Origin: an uncultured Clostridia bacterium
Lineage (GTDB): Bacteria > Bacillota > Clostridia > Monoglobales > Monoglobaceae
Length of the DNA stretch: 6,144 bases
Direction: 5' to 3'
NCBI GenBank assembly: GCA_945878965.1
Contig: CAMCUJ010000091.1
Coordinates: 1-6,144 of the forward strand
Shown here one piece after another: positions 1-6,096 of the stretch; the stretch's first letter is position 1; each line of letters begins with the position of its first letter. The position numbers and the translations under genes were made by a program. The notes under the pieces were generated by a model, which saw only the letters and a list, made by a program, of their open reading frames with translations, had not been told where the DNA came from and made no database searches.

Positions 1-19
1 TGCCGCTCTTTGCTATTGT

Positions 20-115
20 CGGCGACGGCGGTGCCTGAGGCACATCACCACGCCGACAACGAGTCGGCGTAATGAAGTATTCTCGGTCGGCTGACGCCGA
101 CAAGCGTAACGGCGG
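20..115. repeat. GC-rich structured repeat, copy 1
   Basis: First of two copies of a GC-rich imperfect repeat. The best conserved part is 48 bases (68-115), which matches 189-236 with only two differences, both transitions. The 5' part (20-32) also matches 151-163 at 12 of 13 bases, so the unit reaches further left with a variable middle. Three inverted repeats are visible: 31-35/39-43 (GTGCC/GGCAC, 3-base loop); 50-57/63-70 (ACGCCGAC/GTCGGCGT, 5-base loop); and 86-91/96-101 (GTCGGC/GCCGAC, 4-base loop). The composition (about 62% GC) contrasts strongly with the AT-rich genes that follow. It could be a dispersed intergenic palindromic element or a structured RNA; the sequence alone does not decide. 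Confidence 0.8.
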
Positions 116-150
116 AGGACAGCGAAGCGGGACAGGGTCAAGGGACAGAA

Positions 151-236
151 CGGCGACAGCGGTCGCATTCACACGGCAACGCTGCTGCCGTAATGAAGCA
201 TTCTCGGTCGGCTGACGCCGATAAGCGTAACGGCGG
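151..236. repeat. GC-rich structured repeat, copy 2
   Basis: Second copy of the same unit, offset by 121 bases over its 48-base core (189-236). The hairpin just before the shared TAATGAAG word has a different sequence from that of copy 1 (173-178/186-191, ACGGCA/TGCCGT) but occupies the same place. The hairpin inside the core is kept: the transition at 222 turns a G-C pair at its base into a G-T (G-U in RNA) pair. A further small inverted repeat lies at 153-157/162-166 (GCGAC/GTCGC). Similarity to copy 1 continues weakly to about 256 (GGTTCAAGGG against GGGTCAAGGG), after which the sequence becomes AT-rich and leads into murD. Confidence 0.8.
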
Positions 237-281
237 GCGAGTAGGTTCAAGGGCGGCAAGAGTCGCTTTATTATATTTACT

Positions 282-287
282 GGAGGT
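282..287 (+). promoter_or_regulatory. Shine-Dalgarno sequence of murD
   Basis: GGAGGT is a near-perfect anti-16S match. It lies 30 bases upstream of the first ATG (318), too far to serve it directly. No ATG, GTG, TTG or CTG occurs in any frame between 287 and 317. The only in-frame codon known to act as a rare start near the site is ATT at 291, only 4 bases after GGAGG. Confidence 0.75.
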
Positions 288-317
288 TTTATTTTTAATT
301 TAGCAGAATTTAAGGAA

Positions 318-1676
318 ATGGTAAACGGCAGATTAACAGCGGTTGTAGGCGTTGGCGTAAGCAATCTTCCGCTTGTTAAAATGCTTATTGAAAACGGAGC
401 TAAGGTTGCGGCTTATGATAAAAAATCCAAAGAGGAATTCGGAACACTTTATGATGAGCTGAAAAAGCTGGGAGTAGAATTTCATCTTGGAGAAAATTAT
501 CTTTCTGAGATTTCGGAGGATACTGAAATTCTGTTTAAAACCCCCGGCATAAGATATGATAAGCCTGAGCTTCTTAAGGCAAAGGAAAGAGGAACGGTAA
601 TTACATCTGAGATGGAAATGTTTTTCAAGCTTTGCCCGGCACCTATAATTGCAGTTACGGGAAGTGACGGTAAAACTACCACTACAACTCTTATTACAGA
701 AATTTTGAAGCAGGACGGTTATAACTGTTATGTCGGCGGAAATATAGGCAAACCGCTTTTAAACGAGGCTTATAAAATGAATTCCGAGGACAGAGTCGTT
801 TTAGAGCTTTCGAGCTTTCAGCTTCATACAATGGAGGTTTCTCCGTCTGTTGCGGTTGTAACCAATGTTACGCCAAATCATTTGGACTGGCATACCGATT
901 TTGAGGAATATAAAAATTCCAAGAAAAATATTTTTAAGTTTATGAATGATGGAGGAAGAGTTGTATTGAATTTTGACAATGACAATACAAGAGAGTTTGC
1001 CATTGATGCTAAGAATGTAATGTTTTTCAGCAGACAAAGCGACCTTGAAAACGGTGTATGCCTAAACGGCGATAACATTGTAATTAAAAAAGACGGAAAT
1101 ATAGCTGAGGAAATACTTAATATTAATGAAATAGCAATTCCGGGACTTCACAATGTGGAGAATTATATGGCGGCTATTGCGGCAACCTACGGAATGGTTT
1201 CAAGCGACAGTGTAAGAGAGGTTGCGAGGAATTTTGGCGGAGTTGAGCATAGAATTGAGTTTGTAAGAACTCTTGACGGAGTTAAATATTACAACGATTC
1301 CATTGCAAGCAGTCCGGCGAGAACTACGGCGGGACTTCTATCGTTTAAGGATAAGGTTATACTTATTGCCGGTGGTTATGACAAGAAAATTCCGTTTGAC
1401 GATTTCGGCGCGGTGGTTAATAACCACGTGAAAAAGCTGATTTTAGTCGGAAAAACCTCGGATAAAATAGAGAGTGCGGTTAAGAATGCAGAAAACTACA
1501 GCGGACTTGAAATATTAAAATTCAGCGATTTTAAGGAAGCGGTTGAGGGCGCAAGAAAAGAGGCAGAAAGCGGTGATACGGTTATTCTTTCGCCTGCCTG
1601 TGCAAGCTTTGATTTGTTTAAGAATTTCGAGGAGAGAGGAAATACGTTCAAGGAAATTGTGAACTCATTTAAATGA
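318..1676 (+). CDS. murD: UDP-N-acetylmuramoylalanine--D-glutamate ligase MurD
   Basis: Cytoplasmic Mur ligase that adds D-glutamate to UDP-MurNAc-L-Ala using ATP, the second amino-acid step of peptidoglycan precursor synthesis. All family landmarks are present in 452 residues, the usual length. They are the N-terminal nucleotide-sugar fold with GVGVSN (11-16); the ATP-binding loop GSDGKTTTTT (115-124); ELSSFQL (163-169); TNVTPNHLDWH (182-192); YKNSK (198-202), whose last lysine is the likely carbamylated residue; GLHNVENYMAA (276-286); HRIEF (311-315); NDSIASSPART (326-336); GGYDKK (352-357); and LSPACASFDLFKNFEERG near the C-terminus (424-441). The Walker-type loop reads GSDGKT rather than the common GTNGKT. 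Start: ATG 318 is the first NTG codon, but the good Shine-Dalgarno at 282 and the open frame after it (FNLAEFKE, resembling clostridial MurD N-termini as I recall them) suggest the protein may begin about nine codons earlier at ATT 291. A purine stretch AAGGAA directly abuts ATG 318 with almost no spacing. The gene ends before a strong terminator. Confidence 0.95.
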   Translation: MVNGRLTAVVGVGVSNLPLVKMLIENGAKVAAYDKKSKEEFGTLYDELKKLGVEFHLGENYLSEISEDTEILFKTPGIRYDKPELLKAKERGTVITSEMEMFFKLCPAPIIAVTGSDGKTTTTTLITEILKQDGYNCYVGGNIGKPLLNEAYKMNSEDRVVLELSSFQLHTMEVSPSVAVVTNVTPNHLDWHTDFEEYKNSKKNIFKFMNDGGRVVLNFDNDNTREFAIDAKNVMFFSRQSDLENGVCLNGDNIVIKKDGNIAEEILNINEIAIPGLHNVENYMAAIAATYGMVSSDSVREVARNFGGVEHRIEFVRTLDGVKYYNDSIASSPARTTAGLLSFKDKVILIAGGYDKKIPFDDFGAVVNNHVKKLILVGKTSDKIESAVKNAENYSGLEILKFSDFKEAVEGARKEAESGDTVILSPACASFDLFKNFEERGNTFKEIVNSFK

Positions 1677-1697
1677 TAAAATATAGAATATAATAAC

Positions 1698-1710
1698 GGC
1701 GCTCTGCGCC
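1698..1710 (+). other. Small hairpin after murD
   Basis: GGCGC-TCT-GCGCC forms a perfect 5-bp stem with a 3-base loop, followed by TTATTT. It lies 22 bases after the murD stop and just before the stronger terminator. It may be a weak first terminator or an RNA 3'-end stabiliser; the T tract is short and interrupted. Confidence 0.4.
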
Positions 1711-1723
1711 TTATTTAACTAAG

Positions 1724-1756
1724 ACGATGCGGTTTAAAACACTGTATCGTTTTTTT
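1724..1756 (+). terminator. Intrinsic terminator of murD
   Basis: A 10-bp stem (1724-1733, ACGATGCGGT, with 1741-1750, ACTGTATCGT; two G-T pairs) has a 7-base loop and is followed by T1751-1756. The A and G residues at 1721-1723 can extend pairing into the T run. It closes the murD transcript and separates it from the next gene. Confidence 0.85.
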
Positions 1757-1820
1757 ATCCTATAAGTAATAAAAATCCATATCGCAGTATATATTTATAG
1801 AAGTATAAATGCGTAAAATC

Positions 1821-1826
1821 GGAGGG
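1821..1826 (+). promoter_or_regulatory. Shine-Dalgarno sequence fixing a GTG start
   Basis: GGAGGG lies 7 bases before GTG 1834. This ideal spacing favours the GTG over the next in-frame ATG at 1861, which has no comparable upstream purine motif. Confidence 0.8.
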
Positions 1827-1833
1827 TTGAACA

Positions 1834-3459
1834 GTGGAAAGTATACTTTTAAAAAAATATATGTCAAACAGTCTTGTCAATCTCTTTAATGCTAACCGGT
1901 CAAGTATTGCTTACTGCGAGGTTAATAACTTTGTGCGTAATAATATTGTGCTTAATCAGCTTGAGGATATAGGCTCGGAATTCGATGCGGTAATTGATAA
2001 AAATAATTTTATTCATATCGTGTATCAGGATTTAAACAAAAATATCATATATGCCGTAAATATGAATTCCGAGTGGAAGAAATACGAGCTGCTTAAGGCA
2101 AGAGAAAATGCAACTACTATTGCAGATAAATTCAGAATTTTCAGAAACAATAATTATTTCGGCGTTTTGTATACAATAGATCATAATAACGAAACTATGC
2201 TGTGCAGTCAGTTCATAGACAAAAACTCCATTCCGGAGGTGGTGGGCAGAATAAGCCGTGAATTTAATGATTTTATTGTGCTTACTGATTTTTCGGGAAA
2301 TATATATGTTTTCTATTGCGAAAAGGTGGGCGAGGGACTCGGCGTCAGACGCTTTGTGTGGAGCAAAAAGGAATGGTCTGAGTTTAAGCCTCTTGAAATT
2401 CCAAACAGCTCGGTAATGCTTTCCGCATTCATAGATGAAAAAAATTTGCTGCATATCTGCTATAAAACAGCAGAGGGACTATTTTATAAGAACGCCGAAA
2501 TTTCATTCGAGGATTTTTTGTGGCAGGGCGAAAAGCTGCTTACCCGTCAGCATGCTAATATGTCACTTTGCCCGATTATAAATAAATTTGAACAGACTCT
2601 GGTTATAAGCTGGGGAACCTTCGATAAAATAATTGCCGTTATGTCGGGCGATAACGGCGAAACATGGAGCAAGCTCCGTGAGATAGGAACCGCAAAAGGC
2701 ACCGGTATCCAAAAAATCAGAATATCTATGCCTCTTAAATCTGTAAACTCCGAATTTTACGGTTATATCACAAACAATAAGCTGAATATTCCGATGCTTT
2801 TGAAGCTTATTGAATGCGAGAATGAACGGGAAAATGATTTCAATAACGATTTTTTGGGTGCTTGGCATAATGACGGCTATGATGCGGAAAGGTTTTTTGA
2901 GAGCTGCTCAAATGAAAATGATAACAGCTTAAATTTTAAAAATAACAATAACAATAAAAGCGTTAATATTCAAAGTATCGGCACTCGTAATGATTTTAAC
3001 GGCAGGCAAAGTGGCGGTCTTACAAGCTCCGAAATAGAACGCATAAAAAAACAGCTTACAAGAGAACTGGTTAATAACAATAACAATAACAATAATAACA
3101 ATAACAATAATAATAATAATAATTACAATTACTATCCAAAGTCTGATAAAAAGCTTTCGGAGCCTCAGACGGTTATAGTTAAAAGAACCGATAATTCAAA
3201 GAGCCGTGCGGAACTCGATAGAAAGCTCACGGCAAAGCTGAGCGAGGAGCTTAAAAAGACTTCGACCGAGCTTTCAAGGCTTAATTCCTGCATAGAAGAG
3301 CTGGTTAAAATTCAGACTGAGAATTGCAAGAATAGCTTAAATCAGAAAAATGCTGAAAATAAAACGGCTGAAAATATTAAACCTATGCTTAGCCGTAAAT
3401 ACTGCATTAAGAAAAATCGAAAGAAAGCAATTTTGTATAATTTGCACATAAAAAAGTGA
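1834..3459 (+). CDS. Unassigned protein: six-repeat propeller-like domain, polyasparagine linker, coiled coil
   Basis: I do not recognise this 541-residue protein and assign no function. No signal peptide or membrane helix is visible, so it looks cytoplasmic or is exported by a route not evident here. Residues about 50-325 contain six repeats starting near 55, 103, 152, 200, 250 and 304. Each has a hydrophobic strand (FIHIVYQD, FGVLYTID, IYVFYCEK, LLHICYKT, LVISWGTF, FYGYITNN). Four of the repeats are followed by an aromatic-led strand (EWKKYELL, EWSEFKPL, LWQGEKLL, TWSKLREI). The fifth carries SGDNGETW (271-278), an exact Asp-box (SxDxGxTW) as in sialidase/BNR-type beta-propellers. A six-bladed propeller is inferred. 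Next come N370-374, a helical patch (about 398-412), polyasparagine N414-430, a charged heptad-like region (about 457-500) and a lysine-rich tail. No catalytic residues of sialidases can be assigned. The start is GTG 1834, with GGAGGG 7 bases upstream. It stands alone between the murD terminator and the leader of the EF-G-like gene. Confidence 0.85.
   Translation: MESILLKKYMSNSLVNLFNANRSSIAYCEVNNFVRNNIVLNQLEDIGSEFDAVIDKNNFIHIVYQDLNKNIIYAVNMNSEWKKYELLKARENATTIADKFRIFRNNNYFGVLYTIDHNNETMLCSQFIDKNSIPEVVGRISREFNDFIVLTDFSGNIYVFYCEKVGEGLGVRRFVWSKKEWSEFKPLEIPNSSVMLSAFIDEKNLLHICYKTAEGLFYKNAEISFEDFLWQGEKLLTRQHANMSLCPIINKFEQTLVISWGTFDKIIAVMSGDNGETWSKLREIGTAKGTGIQKIRISMPLKSVNSEFYGYITNNKLNIPMLLKLIECENERENDFNNDFLGAWHNDGYDAERFFESCSNENDNSLNFKNNNNNKSVNIQSIGTRNDFNGRQSGGLTSSEIERIKKQLTRELVNNNNNNNNNNNNNNNNNYNYYPKSDKKLSEPQTVIVKRTDNSKSRAELDRKLTAKLSEELKKTSTELSRLNSCIEELVKIQTENCKNSLNQKNAENKTAENIKPMLSRKYCIKKNRKKAILYNLHIKK
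3073..3123 (+). repeat. (AAY)n trinucleotide microsatellite coding polyasparagine
   Basis: Seventeen consecutive Asn codons. The order is AAT-AAC three times, AAT, AAT-AAC twice, then six AAT, followed by TAC AAT TAC TAT. The mixed hexanucleotide and trinucleotide pattern suggests growth by slippage. Changes of whole units keep the frame, so it would vary linker length rather than switch the gene off. A shorter relative (AAT AAC AAT AAC AAT) lies at 2941-2955. Confidence 0.95.
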
Positions 3460-3479
3460 TATTATTGTATAGTATTTGG

Positions 3480-3508
3480 TTGATTTTCAAGTGAAGTTGT
3501 TATAAAAT
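3480..3508 (+). promoter_or_regulatory. Possible sigma-A promoter for the EF-G-like gene
   Basis: TTGATT (3480-3485) and TAAAAT (3503-3508) are separated by 17 bases, matching consensus at 4 of 6 and 5 of 6 positions. In such AT-rich DNA chance matches are common. A transcript from here would have a leader of about 170 bases before ATG 3684. The leader holds only small inverted repeats (for example CAGC/GCTG at 3546-3557) and no riboswitch or tRNA that I can recognise. Confidence 0.4.
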
Positions 3509-3668
3509 ATATAGTATAGTAATTTTCATAAGCTTGGTTTTTAAACAGCTTTGGCTGCATACAAATAAAGCGGAGCGGTAAAATCAATTTAAATGCAAAG
3601 TAAAATCTACAAAACTACATAATGTGCTTAAAAAGGTGAGCATAGATATGGTAAATAGAGCAGAAACA

Positions 3669-3675
3669 AGGGAGG
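3669..3675 (+). promoter_or_regulatory. Shine-Dalgarno sequence setting the EF-G-like start
   Basis: AGGGAGG ends 8 bases before ATG 3684. Together with the family-typical N-terminus MKLYDTPKIKN, this argues for 3684 rather than the in-frame upstream GTG 3624 or ATG 3648. Confidence 0.8.
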
Positions 3676-3683
3676 AATTCAAA

Positions 3684-5741
3684 ATGAAGCTTTATGATAC
3701 ACCTAAGATTAAGAATTTTTGTTTACTTGGACATGGCAATTCGGGAAAGACATCGCTTGCCGAGGCTATGCTGTATACATCGGGAAATACCGACAGAATG
3801 GGAAAAACTCAGGACGGAAACACAGTGATGGATTTTGACCCTGAGGAAATAAAGAGAAAGTTCTCCATATCTGCGGCAGCTGCTGTATGTGAATGGAACG
3901 GAAATAAGTTTAATGTAATAGACACACCGGGATATTTTGATTTTGTAGGTGAGGTACAGGAGGCACTGAGCGTATCTGATGCAGCGATTATAGTTTTAAG
4001 TGGTAAGTCGGGACTTACGGTTGGTGCTGAGAAGGCGTGGCAGTATACTGAGGAGAAAAAGCTTCCTAAGATTATATTTATAAACAAGGTAGACGATGAG
4101 CGTGTAGATTATTACAAGGTTCTTGACAGTCTTCGTGAGAAATACGGAAAGAGAATAGCGCCGTTTCAGATACCGATACGTGACGGCGAGCATATTACAG
4201 GCTTTATAAATGTTGTTGAGATGGAGGCAAGAAAGTTTGACGGTGACAGAACCGTTACAGCGTCTATGCCGGAGGGTATGGACGAAGATGTTATGCCGAT
4301 ACGTGAGATGATAAATGAAGCGGTTGCGGAGAGCTCTGAGGAGCTTATGGAGCGTTATTTTGCGGGTGAAGAATTTACTCTTGAGGAAACCTATGCGGCG
4401 CTCAGAGAGGGTGTTGCGAGCGGTGAGATAGTTCCTGTTCTTTGCGGAAGTGCAATTCATAAGCTTGGAATTTCATCGCTTATGAATGCTATAAATGCAT
4501 ACTTCCCGTCGGCTGATAACGGCGGCGAGATGTTTACGGCTGTCAAACCAAACGGCGATGAAACACGACGAAAGGTTTCGGTTGACGACCCTCTTGCGGC
4601 GTTTGTATTTAAGACGGTTTCGGATACTTATGTAGGAAAGCTTTCGTATTTCAAGGTTTATTCGGGAACTATGACACCTGACACAACTGTTTATAATGCC
4701 AATACGGAAACTACAGAGAAGATAGGAAAGCTTTATGCGTTAATCGGAAAGAAGCAGATAGAGGTTGAAAGGCTTAATGCGGGGGATATCGGAGCGGTTA
4801 CAAAGCTTGTTAAGACTAACACGGGCGACACGCTTTGCACACCTAACAGTCCTGTGCTTATAAACAATATAGAATTTGAGAAGCCTAATATGGAGATGGC
4901 GATATATCCTAAGAATAAGGGTGATGAAGAAAAGATAAATGCCGGACTTCAAAGACTTATGGAGGAGGATAAGACGTTTGAGGTAATTAACAATACTGAA
5001 ACTCACGAGCAAATAATAAAGGGACTTGGCGAACAGCACATTGATGTAATTGTAAGCAAGCTAAAGAGCCGCTTTGGAGTTGATGTAGAGCTTAAGGATC
5101 CGAAAATTGCATATCGCGAGGCGATAAGAAAGGCTGTTAAGGTAGAAGGAAAGCACAAAAAGCAGTCGGGCGGACACGGGCAGTTCGGTCATGTATGGAT
5201 AGAGTTTGAGCCATGTGAGAGTGAGGAGCTTATATTTGAGGAGAAGGTATTCGGCGGAAGTGTTCCGAAGAACTATTTCCCGGCAGTTGAAAAGGGACTT
5301 AGGGAGAGTATGCAGCATGGTGTTTTAGCCGGATATCCTGTAGTTAATCTTAAGGCAACGCTTACGGACGGTTCATATCACCCTGTTGATTCATCGGAAA
5401 TGGCATTTAAGATGGCGGCATCAATTGCGTTCAAGACAGGTCTTGAGCAGGCTTCACCCGTACTTCTTGAGCCTATAGGCAAATTGCAGGTTATAACACC
5501 TAATGAATACACCGGTGATGTTATAGGTGATATAAACAAGAGAAGAGGTCAGATGCTTGGAATGAATCCTAACAATGATGATACAACTACAATTATAGGT
5601 GAAATTCCTATGTCGGAGATGAATAAGTATTCGACGGATTTGCGGTCAATGACTCATGCTAAGGGTTCGTTTACATTTGAGTTTGAGTGCTACAGAGAAG
5701 CACCTCAGAATATTACCGAAAAGGTTATTGCCAATTCATAA
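3684..5741 (+). CDS. fusA2: EF-G-family translational GTPase (EF-G-like paralogue)
   Basis: Ribosome-associated GTPase of the EF-G family, 685 residues from ATG 3684. In order: G1 loop GHGNSGKT (16-23); switch I region PEEIKRKFSIS (53-63); G3 DTPGYFDF (80-87); G4 NKVD (134-137); and a G5-like CGSA (254-257). Domain II starts near 303 (AAFVFKTVSDTYVGKL) and domain III near 412 (GLQRLMEEDKTF, GLGEQHIDV). Domain IV follows from about 473 (YREAIRK, KKQSGGHGQFG, VDSSEMAFKMA), then domain V from about 594 (LLEPIGKLQVITPNEYTGDVIGDINKRRG). All EF-G domains are present. Unlike the housekeeping EF-G, switch I lacks the RGITI motif and the catalytic-loop His of DTPGH is Tyr84. Both traits fit the EF-G-like (EF-G2, M. 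tuberculosis FusA2-type) subfamily, whose role is less certain than canonical translocation. TetM-type resistance is not indicated. The paralogue symbol is tentative. It appears to be transcribed from its own promoter. Confidence 0.93.
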   Translation: MKLYDTPKIKNFCLLGHGNSGKTSLAEAMLYTSGNTDRMGKTQDGNTVMDFDPEEIKRKFSISAAAAVCEWNGNKFNVIDTPGYFDFVGEVQEALSVSDAAIIVLSGKSGLTVGAEKAWQYTEEKKLPKIIFINKVDDERVDYYKVLDSLREKYGKRIAPFQIPIRDGEHITGFINVVEMEARKFDGDRTVTASMPEGMDEDVMPIREMINEAVAESSEELMERYFAGEEFTLEETYAALREGVASGEIVPVLCGSAIHKLGISSLMNAINAYFPSADNGGEMFTAVKPNGDETRRKVSVDDPLAAFVFKTVSDTYVGKLSYFKVYSGTMTPDTTVYNANTETTEKIGKLYALIGKKQIEVERLNAGDIGAVTKLVKTNTGDTLCTPNSPVLINNIEFEKPNMEMAIYPKNKGDEEKINAGLQRLMEEDKTFEVINNTETHEQIIKGLGEQHIDVIVSKLKSRFGVDVELKDPKIAYREAIRKAVKVEGKHKKQSGGHGQFGHVWIEFEPCESEELIFEEKVFGGSVPKNYFPAVEKGLRESMQHGVLAGYPVVNLKATLTDGSYHPVDSSEMAFKMAASIAFKTGLEQASPVLLEPIGKLQVITPNEYTGDVIGDINKRRGQMLGMNPNNDDTTTIIGEIPMSEMNKYSTDLRSMTHAKGSFTFEFECYREAPQNITEKVIANS

Positions 5742-5745
5742 GAGA

Positions 5746-5972
5746 GTGACGGACGTGACGGCGGAAATTTTAACAACCGGAAACCGTGAAGAAATAGTTA
5801 AAATGATAAAATTGGTTTATTTTATAAAAAAAGCGAGGGCAAAAAGCTATATGCAGTTGATGAAAAATTTTTCAGAGATGCAGAAAAACTGCTTTATGAG
5901 GAGCTTTCACATGTTCTTAATATCGAAAAAACTGAAGTTTTGGACTTCATAACCTCTGCTTTAGGTGTCTGA
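5746..5972 (+). pseudogene. Small frameshifted reading frame behind the EF-G-like gene
   Basis: Two overlapping frames look like halves of one short protein. The first runs from a GTG 4 bases after the EF-G-like stop (alternatives GTG 5755, ATG 5803) and reads VTDVTAEILTTGNREEIVKM. The second is open from 5802 to the TGA at 5970-5972 and reads SEGKKLYAVDEKFFRDAEKL, then YEELSHVLNIEKTEVLDFI, ending SALGV. It has no ATG or GTG and no usable TTG of its own after the stop at 5799. One base step back, or one lost base, joins them to give about 56-75 residues. The A7 run at 5826-5832 sits in the window where both frames are open and is phased as A_AAA_AAA. The A4 run at 5808-5811 is an alternative place. 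It may be a pseudogene, an assembly error or a programmed -1 shift. No clear Shine-Dalgarno is seen and no family is recognised. Confidence 0.5.
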
Positions 5973-6034
5973 TTTACTTAACTGCGGCGGCAACGATAAG
6001 GAAAATTTAATTCATAAAGATAATAGATATTATT

Positions 6035-6074
6035 AAAAAATCAGAGCTGATTTCAAGTACAGCTCCGATTTTTT
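6035..6074. terminator. Intrinsic terminator, probably bidirectional
   Basis: The stem ATCAGAGCTG (6040-6049) pairs with CAGCTCCGAT (6060-6069) with one A-C mismatch and a 10-base loop. It is flanked by A6 on the left (6035-6040) and T6 on the right (6069-6074), so it can stop transcripts from both sides. It fits its place between the rightward EF-G-like unit and the leftward gene entering at the window's end. Confidence 0.8.
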
Positions 6075-6096
6075 CTCTTAATTAAGCATTTATAAA

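Noticed and set aside
68..236. Repeat pair as a CRISPR array
   Set aside because: Only two copies, a 73-base gap that itself contains repeat-related sequence, and no cas genes nearby.
246..274. Promoter TTCAAG-17-TATTAT for murD
   Set aside because: The -35 match is only 3 of 6, and transcription would begin at about the Shine-Dalgarno itself, leaving almost no leader.
1..290. Long minus-strand open frame without ATG across the GC-rich repeat
   Set aside because: Low stop-codon frequency is expected in 62% GC DNA, the frame has no ATG, its translation is Arg/Pro-rich with no motif, and it runs through two hairpin-bearing repeat copies.
3530..3557. Inverted repeats AAGCT/AGCTT and CAGC/GCTG as a terminator for the propeller gene
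   Set aside because: Stems are short or bulged and no T run follows. No convincing terminator is visible in 3460-3683.
3624..3683. GTG 3624 as the start of the EF-G-like protein
   Set aside because: It has no Shine-Dalgarno, and the added residues are not typical of the family; ATG 3684 has a strong site and the expected N-terminus.
3684..5741. Tetracycline ribosome-protection protein
   Set aside because: The N-terminus, switch I and DTPGY match EF-G-like paralogues rather than TetM-type proteins, and no resistance or mobile context is present.
5656..5952. 98-residue plus-strand frame as an intact gene
   Set aside because: Its first third lies inside the EF-G-like gene in another frame, and its final part (Met/Lys/Phe-rich) is less protein-like than the alternative frame ending at 5972. 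Only its middle is kept, as part of the frameshifted gene.
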